Of a stretch of 11,690 bases of DNA, positions 5,950 through 11,690 are shown one piece after another. Within the stretch, counting starts at the first letter, position 1. Each line of letters opens with the position of its first letter. Source of the DNA: Bacteroidota bacterium (GTDB lineage Bacteria > Bacteroidota > Bacteroidia > Flavobacteriales > Weeksellaceae). The stretch spans positions 1-11,690 of the forward strand of contig JAEWOM010000223.1 of the NCBI GenBank assembly GCA_023399675.1, in the 5' to 3' direction. The translations under genes and the position numbers were made by a program. The notes below the pieces were generated by a model. It did no database searches. It worked only from the letters and a program-made list of their open reading frames with translations, and was not told the DNA's origin.

Positions 5950-6597
5950 CTACTTTTTACGGAGTAAATTAACACCGTCCCGTACCGGCAGAATCAGGCT
6001 GTCGAATTCAGGATCGCCGGCAATGAGCCCGTTCAGTTCCTTAATTTTCTGCGTAGAAAGCTGTTTTGGATTTTCTTCGAGCACTTTTCCGTACCACAGC
6101 ACGTTATCGAAAATCAGTACTGCGCCGGGATTCAGTCTTGGTTTTAATAACTGAAAATACTCAACATAATTCTCTTTGTCAGCATCTACAAAAACAAGAT
6201 CGAAAGTATCGGTGCTTTCCCGCAAAAACTCCAGTGCATTCTGAATCCTGAAATCGATCTGTTCTTTCAATTCGCTTTCCGCGAAATATTTTTTAGGCAA
6301 ATAGGCGAGATCCTCATTAACATCCAGGGTAATCAGTTTTCCTTCTTTCGGCAGACCTTCTGCCATGCAAAGCGCTGCATATCCGGTGAACGTACCGATT
6401 TCCAGAATTTTTGCCGGTCGCAGTATTTTTGAAATAATGGTGAGTAATCTTCCCTGCTGATACCCGGAAATCATATGAGGCTGTGTCGTTTTCTGATAGG
6501 TCTCCTTCCGCAGATTTTTCAGCAGCTCAGGCTCCGCAGATGCATGCATTTCCAGATAGCGGTCCATTTCCGGCTGATTTTCTTCAAAAAAACTCAT
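5950..6597 (-). CDS. SAM-dependent O-methyltransferase (class I, catechol/caffeoyl-CoA type)
   Basis: This protein probably transfers a methyl group from S-adenosylmethionine to a hydroxyl of a small aromatic or related substrate, using a divalent metal. SAM-binding motif I is ILEIGTFTGYAALCMAEGL (64-82). The acidic end of the second strand is LDVNED (91-96). The metal ligands of this family are visible as D138 in FVDADKENY and D164-N165 in FDNVLWYGKV. The length of 215 aa is typical of the short bacterial members (COG4122-like), and there is no signal peptide. The substrate cannot be read from the sequence. The gene is divergent from tilS across 55 bases and is followed after 30 bases by the NlpC/P60-like gene, likely in one transcript. 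Two TAnnTTTG boxes on the minus strand lie 20-37 bases upstream of its ATG. Confidence 0.94.
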   Translation of the reverse strand: MSFFEENQPEMDRYLEMHASAEPELLKNLRKETYQKTTQPHMISGYQQGRLLTIISKILRPAKILEIGTFTGYAALCMAEGLPKEGKLITLDVNEDLAYLPKKYFAESELKEQIDFRIQNALEFLRESTDTFDLVFVDADKENYVEYFQLLKPRLNPGAVLIFDNVLWYGKVLEENPKQLSTQKIKELNGLIAGDPEFDSLILPVRDGVNLLRKK

Positions 6598-6616
6598 ATT
6601 CCCCTTGTTTAACAGC

Positions 6617-6634
6617 CAAAAATAGGCAAAACTA
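6617..6634 (-). promoter_or_regulatory. Two candidate -7 boxes for the O-methyltransferase operon
   Basis: On the minus strand TAGTTTTG (6634-6627) and TATTTTTG (6624-6617) both match TAnnTTTG. A TTG on the same strand at 6653-6651, overlapping the tilS start codon, lies 16 bases from the first box and could serve as its -33 element. Which box is used cannot be decided from the sequence. Confidence 0.4.
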
Positions 6635-6640
6635 AATTAA

Positions 6641-6648
6641 TATCTTTG
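6641..6648 (+). promoter_or_regulatory. TAnnTTTG -7 promoter box of tilS
   Basis: TATCTTTG matches the Bacteroidetes -7 consensus exactly and ends 4 bases before the first ATG of tilS. No TTG -33 element is evident. The predicted transcript would start at or next to the ATG, giving a leaderless or nearly leaderless mRNA. It sits back to back with the minus-strand boxes at 6617-6634. Confidence 0.55.
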
Positions 6649-6652
6649 TGCA

Positions 6653-7942
6653 ATGGCCATGCTGAATACCGAGAATTTCCTGACCCATCTTCAGAAATTT
6701 ACAAAGCCTGACTGCAATTTTCTGCTTGCGGTGAGTGGCGGTGTCGATTCCATGGTGCTGCTGGACCTATTTCTAAAATCCGGCCTGAATTTCGAAGTGG
6801 CTCATGTCAATTACAGACTGCGAGGCGACAGTTCGGATCAGGATCAGAAGCTGGTGGAGCGAATTTGTAAAAAAAACAGGCTAAAACTGCATATCTACCA
6901 GGTTTCGGAACCTGAAAAAGCCGGTAACAGCATTCAGTTGTGGGCAAGAGAAATACGATATCGGTTTTTCAGAGAAATTGCGGCAGAAAACAACCTTGAT
7001 TATATCGTAACAGCCCATCATCTTAACGACCAGCTTGAAACTTTCCTCATTAATCTTTCGAGAGGAACCGGCATCCGTGGACTTACAGGAATTCCGGATA
7101 ACGAGAACGCCATTTTAAGACCATTAAACGTTTTTTCCAGGGAAGATGTTCTGGAATATGCCAAAAATAATGCAGTACAGTTTCGCGAAGATGAAACAAA
7201 CAGCAAAAACGATTATTTGCGAAACAGAATCCGTCACCGTATCGTTCCGGAACTGTTGAACCTGAACGAAAATTTCCTAGATAACTTCGGGAGAACCATC
7301 GGCCACGTCAAACAGGCTGCAGATTATGTTTCTGATAGCACAGTAGAAAAATACAATGGAATGGTTTCGCACGCAGGTGACGATATTTTCATTGATAAAC
7401 AAGCACTTGCAGATCAGACAGAACTGTTCAGATTTGAAATTCTGCGCAAATTCGGATTCGAAAACAGTGATGAAATCAGCAAAATATTCAAGGCGGAAAC
7501 CGGAAAAGTGTTTCACAGCAAAACCCATCACCTGACAGTGGACCGTGCTCAGTTAATTATCACCAAAACACCTGATCAGGAAGGTTTCCAAGAAGAAATC
7601 CTTACAGAAACTGAACCCGATGAATTCTTTCTGCCGGGATTTAACAAAAAAAGTGCTGATCATAACCATTTCACAGAATGGTTGTTCAATAGAAAAACAG
7701 TACAATGTCCTTTGCGTATCCGAATGCCTAAATCGGGAGACCGCTTTTATCCCGTGGGTTTTTCGGGAAGTAAAACGGTTGCAAAATTCCTTAAGGATGA
7801 AAAAATGCCTATTTTTGCGCGGCAAGAAATTCGCCTGCTGTGCGATGCCGAAGATCGTGTTTTGGGAGTAATCCCTCTCAGACAGGACCGGAGGTTCTGC
7901 GCAACTGCGGATTCGGAAAACTGCTTCAAAATAAAATTCTAA
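6653..7942 (+). CDS. tilS: tRNA(Ile)-lysidine synthase
   Basis: TilS attaches lysine to C34 of the CAU-anticodon tRNA-Ile in an ATP-dependent reaction, so that the tRNA reads AUA and is charged with isoleucine. It is normally essential. The PP-loop SGGVDS is at residues 28-33, followed by family features such as AHVNYRLRGDSSDQD and TAHHLNDQLETFLINLSRG. RNRIRHRIVPELLNLN marks the end of the catalytic core. The C-terminal TilS domain is present (RMPKSGDRFYPVGFSGSKTV then FLKDEKMP). The length of 429 aa is normal. There are two close in-frame ATGs, at 6653 and 6659; the first is preferred because the -7 box ends just 4 bases before it, though the second cannot be excluded if transcription starts slightly later. 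dsbD follows after 41 bases on the same strand without a visible terminator, so the two are probably cotranscribed. Confidence 0.96.
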   Translation: MAMLNTENFLTHLQKFTKPDCNFLLAVSGGVDSMVLLDLFLKSGLNFEVAHVNYRLRGDSSDQDQKLVERICKKNRLKLHIYQVSEPEKAGNSIQLWAREIRYRFFREIAAENNLDYIVTAHHLNDQLETFLINLSRGTGIRGLTGIPDNENAILRPLNVFSREDVLEYAKNNAVQFREDETNSKNDYLRNRIRHRIVPELLNLNENFLDNFGRTIGHVKQAADYVSDSTVEKYNGMVSHAGDDIFIDKQALADQTELFRFEILRKFGFENSDEISKIFKAETGKVFHSKTHHLTVDRAQLIITKTPDQEGFQEEILTETEPDEFFLPGFNKKSADHNHFTEWLFNRKTVQCPLRIRMPKSGDRFYPVGFSGSKTVAKFLKDEKMPIFARQEIRLLCDAEDRVLGVIPLRQDRRFCATADSENCFKIKF

Positions 7943-7983
7943 AACTGCGCGTTTATAGTAACTTATGTAAGCGCTAAAAACAA

Positions 7984-10077
7984 ATGCTGATGTTCAGGAA
8001 GAAATTCTTTTTCTCTATTTTTCTTTTGATGATCGCTGCTTTGTCAGCCCAGATAAAAGATCCCGTAAAATTGAAGTTCGACGTTTCGCCTGCCGGTGAA
8101 AATACGTACGAAGCAATTATTACCGCGACCATGGAAAGCGGCTGGCATATTTATTCAAAAGATCTGCCACCGGACAGCGGGATTCCGACCGAACTTCTGG
8201 TTACTTCCAAAGACGGCATCGAACTCATTGGCGGTACCGTGGAAGTGGGAAAAAAGCATGATGAATTTTCTGAAGCTTTTGGGGCGCAAATAGTTTACTA
8301 CTCCAATTCAGCGCAGTTCAAACAGAAATTCCGGCTAAAAAACGGTGCAAAACCGGCTACCATCGTTGCAGAATTTACTTATCAAACCTGTGATGACCGT
8401 GTTTGCCTCGCACCGAATACCATTGAATTCGAAAAGAAACTGGCAGCTACAGGTACTGACCAGTCCTCAGTAACGCCGGGTGAAGACCTTGCCGAAAATG
8501 AAGTGGCAGACTCCGCCGCTGCACAGGCTTCTGCAGATACGCTGCTCGCAGTTCCTACAGCCTCCACAGGCTCAGATTACGCAAAACTCGATCCCAAAAA
8601 CCTGAAAATCAGCAGCATTGACATTAACACCCCGCTAACCGATTGCGGGAACGTGAAAGAAAAGAAATCTGAAAGTTTTCTTACGTACCTGTTCCTTGGA
8701 TTTATCGGCGGAGTAATTGCGCTGCTTACGCCGTGCGTATTCCCGATGATTCCGCTGACTGTTTCGTTCTTTACAAAAGGAAAGAAGGACAAAGCAAAAG
8801 GCGTCAGAGACGCACTGCTTTATGGATTGTTCATTTTTTTCATATTCACTGCGCTCAGTATTCCTTTCCACCTCGTTGACGGTATTGCAGGAAATATTTT
8901 TAATCAGATTTCAACATCCGTCTGGCTGAATCTGTTCTTTTTTGCGATTTTCATGTTCTTTGCTTTCAGTTTTTTCGGGTATTACGACATTACATTGCCG
9001 AGTTCCATCGCAAACAAATCGTCACAGGCTGAAGAAGCCGGCGGTGCTGTCGGAATATTCTTCATGGCATTAACGCTGGTAATCGTTTCCTTTTCCTGTA
9101 CAGGACCGATTCTTGGATCACTGCTGGGCGGTGTAATAACAGGATCTGCCGATATACCGATGCTGCTTACTTTCGCACTGGCCGGTTTCGGATTGGCATG
9201 GGCAATCGTTTTCGGACTGTTGGCCCTGTTTCCGCAGGCACTGGCAAGTCTGCCGAAATCAGGCGGATGGATGAATACTGTAAAAGTTGTATTGGGATTC
9301 ATCGAACTGGCGCTGGCGCTGAAATTTCTTTCAAAAGCAGATCTCGTATCGAAAACATTCCTGCTGAAGCGCGAACTGTTCATTTTCCTTTGGATTCTCA
9401 TAGCAATCGGACTCGTTCTGTATCTGTTCGGACTGATCAGATTCAAACACGACGATAAAAATCCGAAGATCTCACCGATACGTAAACTGTTCGGTGTTCT
9501 GGGAATAGGCTTCGTCATTTATCTGATTCAGGGATTGATTCCGGGTGACAGGCCCAACCTGCAGATGCTTTCAGGAATTTTACCACCGCTGAATGTGAGT
9601 TATTTCCATGATGAAGAAGACGGCATATTGGGAATGAAGCCGGAACATGATTTCTATAAAGCAATTGAAGTGGCACAACAGGTAAACAAACCGATTCTGA
9701 TTGACTTTACCGGCTACGGCTGTGAAAACTGCCGGAAAATGGAAGAATTCGTCTGGAGCGAACCCGATGTACTTCCGATACTGCAAAACGATGTTGTGTT
9801 AACCTCGCTGTATGTGGATGACAAGGAGAAATTGCCTGAAGCACAACAGACCAGAATTGATATGGGAGGTGGCCAAATGAAAAAAGTAACCACCATCGGT
9901 GACAAGTGGAGCATGTTTCAATCGATTAATTTCAACGACAACACGCAGCCTGTTTACGTTTTGCTTACTCCGGATGGTAAAGTCATCAACGATCCGTTTA
10001 AAGGATATAACAGTGATAAGGAAGTTTTCAAGGCATTTTTGCAGTGCGGTATCAATTATTACAAAAACTCCCGATAA
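7984..10077 (+). CDS. dsbD: Thiol:disulfide interchange protein DsbD (full three-domain form)
   Basis: DsbD carries electrons from cytoplasmic thioredoxin across the inner membrane to reduce periplasmic proteins. An N-terminal signal peptide (RKKFFFSIFLLMIAALSAQ, to about residue 23) is followed by the periplasmic alpha domain, with the cysteine pair C136/C141 in QTCDDRVCLAP. A variable acidic/Ala/Ser/Thr linker (about 155-200) leads to the membrane beta domain from about 228 to 520, with the conserved redox cysteines in LTPCVFPMIPLTV (C251) and SFSCTGPILG (C372). The C-terminal thioredoxin-like gamma domain has the active site GYGCENCRKME (C580/C583). All six functional cysteines are therefore present. 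The length of 697 aa suits the Bacteroidetes form. ATGs at 7984 and 7990 are both possible starts, and either keeps the signal peptide. It follows tilS by 41 bases. Confidence 0.95.
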   Translation: MLMFRKKFFFSIFLLMIAALSAQIKDPVKLKFDVSPAGENTYEAIITATMESGWHIYSKDLPPDSGIPTELLVTSKDGIELIGGTVEVGKKHDEFSEAFGAQIVYYSNSAQFKQKFRLKNGAKPATIVAEFTYQTCDDRVCLAPNTIEFEKKLAATGTDQSSVTPGEDLAENEVADSAAAQASADTLLAVPTASTGSDYAKLDPKNLKISSIDINTPLTDCGNVKEKKSESFLTYLFLGFIGGVIALLTPCVFPMIPLTVSFFTKGKKDKAKGVRDALLYGLFIFFIFTALSIPFHLVDGIAGNIFNQISTSVWLNLFFFAIFMFFAFSFFGYYDITLPSSIANKSSQAEEAGGAVGIFFMALTLVIVSFSCTGPILGSLLGGVITGSADIPMLLTFALAGFGLAWAIVFGLLALFPQALASLPKSGGWMNTVKVVLGFIELALALKFLSKADLVSKTFLLKRELFIFLWILIAIGLVLYLFGLIRFKHDDKNPKISPIRKLFGVLGIGFVIYLIQGLIPGDRPNLQMLSGILPPLNVSYFHDEEDGILGMKPEHDFYKAIEVAQQVNKPILIDFTGYGCENCRKMEEFVWSEPDVLPILQNDVVLTSLYVDDKEKLPEAQQTRIDMGGGQMKKVTTIGDKWSMFQSINFNDNTQPVYVLLTPDGKVINDPFKGYNSDKEVFKAFLQCGINYYKNSR

Positions 10078-10104
10078 AAATATAAACAATTAAGGCGCTC
10101 ATTA

Positions 10105-10129
10105 GTATTACTTTACAAAAAAGTAATAC
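10105..10129. repeat. Perfect 10-bp hairpin directly before a start codon
   Basis: GTATTACTTT (10105-10114) and AAAGTAATAC (10120-10129) are exact reverse complements separated by ACAAA. The repeat ends one base before the ATG at 10131 and starts 27 bases after the dsbD stop codon. It has only two GC pairs per arm and no T-run after it, so it is a poor intrinsic terminator. It could be an operator, a translational control hairpin covering the ribosome-binding region, or an mRNA 3'-end structure of dsbD. Confidence 0.6.
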
Positions 10130-10130
10130 A

Positions 10131-10703
10131 ATGAGAAAGATGATGCTGATCGCAACCTTTCTGGGATTTCTTTATTGTTCAGACAAAAAAGAAACAACAG
10201 TAACTACTGATACGACATCTGAATCCATATCACAGAAAGACCGAGAGATTGACAGTCTGAAAGCGGTGATTGCCGACAAAGAAAATCAGGAGCAAACAGA
10301 TGCTTCTGAGGATGCCAATCAAACACCAGAAGAATCGCCGGCCGATTCGGAGTCTAATGACTTACGTGATCTAAGTGGGAAGCATGCCTTAACGCTGCAA
10401 TGGATCAGTTGGGCAGATCCGGGAACTGTGCTATTCACCAGGACCGGTCCTGCGCAGTACAAAATTGTCGGTTCGCAGAAAATTGGCAAAGATTACGTTA
10501 ATATTGACGGCATTATCAGGCAGACTTCCAATGAAGAACTGGACTTTGAAGGTACTATTGAAACCTTTGTGGAAAACAATGGAGGAAAGTGCCTGCGAAC
10601 AGGACCTCAGCTATTTCTGGTTACGAAAAACCGAAAATACTGGAGACTGCAGAATATGACAGAATGTTTCGGCCTGACGGATTACATCGATATCTATTTC
10701 TAA
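10131..10703 (+). CDS. Putative lipoprotein of unknown function
   Basis: I do not recognise a named family. The first 15 residues are a short hydrophobic signal (MRKMMLIATFLGFLY) followed by Cys16-Ser-Asp-Lys-Lys, which looks like a Bacteroidetes lipoprotein N-terminus, although Tyr before the cysteine and Phe at -3 depart from the usual lipobox. Residues about 18-82 are a low-complexity acidic and Ser/Thr/Gln-rich linker with some coiled-coil tendency (KDREIDSLKAVIADKE). A compact C-terminal domain of about 105 residues follows, rich in beta-strand-like and aromatic stretches (GKHALTLQWISWADPG, KYWRLQNM), with two cysteines (GGKCLRTG and MTECFG) that might form a disulfide. The protein ends in TDYIDIYF. 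It is probably exported and membrane-anchored. It follows dsbD by 53 bases and precedes a convergent terminator. A functional link with DsbD through its two cysteines is speculative. Confidence 0.85.
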   Translation: MRKMMLIATFLGFLYCSDKKETTVTTDTTSESISQKDREIDSLKAVIADKENQEQTDASEDANQTPEESPADSESNDLRDLSGKHALTLQWISWADPGTVLFTRTGPAQYKIVGSQKIGKDYVNIDGIIRQTSNEELDFEGTIETFVENNGGKCLRTGPQLFLVTKNRKYWRLQNMTECFGLTDYIDIYF

Positions 10704-10763
10704 CGGAAACCGTCCAGAGAAAAAGTTTGCAGGAATTCCAAAACAATGACTGATTATAGAGAA

Positions 10764-10790
10764 ATCCCGGAAAACCCCGGGATATCTTTA
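10764..10790. terminator. Convergent terminator between the lipoprotein and rhodanese genes
   Basis: ATCCCGG (10764-10770) and CCGGGAT (10777-10783) form a perfect 7-bp GC-rich stem with the six-base loop AAAACC. On the plus strand it is followed by the T-rich ATCTTTATTTC, and on the minus strand by TTTCTCTATAA. It lies 60 bases after the plus-strand stop codon and directly after the minus-strand stop at 10788, so it probably serves both genes. Confidence 0.75.
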
Positions 10791-11153
10791 TTTCATTTCA
10801 GCCTGCACGTTTTCGGCGTTGATACCGTTTGTAACGTTTTCGATTCTGTTTTTCTTCAGAATATCAATTGCTTCACTGCTTCTTTTGCCGCTTCTGCAAA
10901 AAACGACCACGCCGGGTTTATCCTGAAACTCGGAAATCCTGCCGCTGATTTCATTTAATGGAATATTCACTGCGCCCGGAGCACTGCCCGCAGCAAATTC
11001 AGCAGGAGTACGCACATCCACAAGCATTGCCCCTTTCTGCATCTGCTCTTTCACAGTTACGGTGTTCTCCTGTTGTGCAGTTGCAGGAGAAGTGCAAGAT
11101 GATAGACTGAATACCATCATCGAAATCATAATCAAAGACTGCAATTTATTCAT
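10788..11153 (-). CDS. Rhodanese-like domain lipoprotein
   Basis: This small single-domain rhodanese (sulfurtransferase-fold) protein is probably anchored to the membrane on the periplasmic side. The signal peptide ends in the lipobox SLSSC with the lipidated Cys20. The rhodanese domain covers about 30-120: MLVDVRTPAEFAAGSAPGAV is the usual substrate-loop region, and the active-site loop CRSGKRSSEA contains the catalytic Cys86, so the protein should accept a persulfide. The length of 121 aa matches PspE-like and other stand-alone periplasmic rhodaneses. It is transcribed away from a YeiH-like putative sulfate exporter gene across a 112-base intergenic region, and converges on the unknown lipoprotein gene at a shared terminator. 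The physiological sulfur donor and acceptor are unknown. Confidence 0.94.
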   Translation of the reverse strand: MNKLQSLIMISMMVFSLSSCTSPATAQQENTVTVKEQMQKGAMLVDVRTPAEFAAGSAPGAVNIPLNEISGRISEFQDKPGVVVFCRSGKRSSEAIDILKKNRIENVTNGINAENVQAEMK

Positions 11154-11166
11154 ATTACGTGCTGTT

Positions 11167-11192
11167 TATCGGATAACCTGTTGAGCGGATAA
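11167..11192. repeat. TATCGGATA site and CGGATAA repeat between rhodanese and YeiH-like genes
   Basis: TATCGGATA occurs at 11167-11175, identical to the near-palindrome found four times at the fic locus. CGGATAA is repeated 16 bases later (11170-11176 and 11186-11192). The position, 14 bases upstream of the rhodanese start on its own strand and in a divergent promoter region, suits a regulator site, but a single copy may be chance. Confidence 0.3.
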
Positions 11193-11265
11193 AAATAGAC
11201 AATTAATTGATTTACAAAAAAATATTCCGCAGAAAAACGTAATTTAGCATTCCGCAATTCTCAAT

Positions 11266-11690
11266 ATGCTCAACAGTCCTCAAATTTCAAAATTTCTGTT
11301 CTTCGGACTTGCCGGTCTGTCGTTGCTGCCTTTTGTTTCACCACCGCTTGCGCTTCTGTTGGGAATAGTCTTTGTAAATTTTATAGGCGCACCACACCAA
11401 AATACGGGTAGCTACACCAAGAAAATACTGCAGTATTCTATCATCGGTCTGGGATTCGGCATCAATTACCGCCAGGCACTGAGTGCAGGAAGTACCGGTT
11501 TCATTTTTACTGTTACCACCATTGCCGTTGTAATGGCTTTGGGAATTTTGCTCGGTAAAATCTTCAGAATAGACAAGAATATTTCTAAGCTGATTTCAGT
11601 TGGTACCGCTATTTGCGGCGGCAGTGCGATTGCTGCTGTTTCACCAATCCTGAAGGCCAACAATCAGCAGAATTCCGTAGCATTAGGCAC
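11266..11690 (+). CDS. YeiH-family putative sulfate exporter, N-terminal part (3' end outside window)
   Basis: This is a predicted inner-membrane transporter of the YeiH/YadS-like group (UPF0324, annotated as putative sulfate exporter). The visible 141 codons from the ATG at 11266 encode several hydrophobic segments. Two family hallmarks are present: GLGFGINYRQAL (about residues 62-73) and SVGTAICGGSAIAAVSPIL (about 109-127). Full-length members are usually about 320-350 aa, so more than half is missing. The name rests on homology; transport of sulfate has not been firmly shown for most members. A weak match to the -7 box (TAATTTAG at 11240-11247, one mismatch) lies 18 bases upstream of the ATG. 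The divergent neighbour encodes a rhodanese-like lipoprotein, which agrees with a sulfur-related role. Confidence 0.9.
   Translation, partial: MLNSPQISKFLFFGLAGLSLLPFVSPPLALLLGIVFVNFIGAPHQNTGSYTKKILQYSIIGLGFGINYRQALSAGSTGFIFTVTTIAVVMALGILLGKIFRIDKNISKLISVGTAICGGSAIAAVSPILKANNQQNSVALG

Noticed and set aside
7943..7983. GCGC-containing imperfect repeat between tilS and dsbD
   Set aside because: The match between the GCGCGTTTA and TAAGCGC segments needs a gap and there is no T-run, so it supports neither a terminator nor an operator.
8982..9518. 178-codon open frame on the minus strand
   Set aside because: It runs antisense through the dsbD membrane domain, its translation is Ser/Pro/Asn-rich without any recognisable domain, and the plus-strand frame is clearly a complete DsbD.
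1..11690. CRISPR array, tRNA/rRNA gene, insertion sequence or prophage boundary
   Set aside because: No regularly spaced direct repeats, cloverleaf-like sequence, transposase or integrase reading frame, or terminal inverted repeats were found.

Overview
The window looks like the chromosome of a member of the Bacteroidota, most likely class Flavobacteriia and close to Chryseobacterium or its relatives. Three things point that way: the protein sequences, moderate GC with A-rich rather than Shine-Dalgarno-like translation starts, and TAnnTTTG boxes, the -7 element of the Bacteroidetes housekeeping sigma factor, just upstream of several genes. The genus is a guess from pattern recognition. No tRNA, rRNA, CRISPR array, insertion sequence or prophage signal was seen.

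Layout, left to right. The 3' two thirds of aspS (+) ends at a strong intrinsic terminator. A self-contained fic unit (+) follows, with its own promoter, a candidate operator made of paired palindromes, and its own terminator. A minus-strand group runs from about 5130 down to 2346: a small membrane-anchored protein of unknown function, a SulP-family anion/bicarbonate transporter and a beta-carbonic anhydrase, closed by a terminator. Upstream of it lies another minus-strand pair, a class I O-methyltransferase and an SH3 plus NlpC/P60-fold protein that lacks the catalytic cysteine. A 55-bp divergent promoter region separates this pair from tilS (+), which is followed by dsbD (+). Next are a putative lipoprotein of unknown function (+) preceded by a perfect hairpin, a shared convergent terminator, a rhodanese-like lipoprotein (-) and, divergent from it, the first 141 codons of a YeiH-type putative sulfate exporter (+) that runs off the window.

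How the genes fit together. SulP plus carbonic anhydrase makes a plausible bicarbonate uptake and interconversion pair. DsbD, the rhodanese and the YeiH-like exporter concern periplasmic thiol and sulfur chemistry, although they do not form one operon. aspS and tilS are core translation genes.

The most unusual signals are: (1) the Fic protein has an excisionase/MerR-like DNA-binding tail, and its gene carries four copies of the near-palindrome TATC(G/C)GATA, two flanking the promoter-proximal region and two inside the coding sequence, which suggests autoregulation; (2) fic and tilS both have a TAnnTTTG box ending exactly 4 nt before the start codon, which suggests leaderless mRNAs; (3) the NlpC/P60 protein has Ala at the catalytic Cys position. 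I see no clear evidence of a wholly new multi-gene defence or mobile system.
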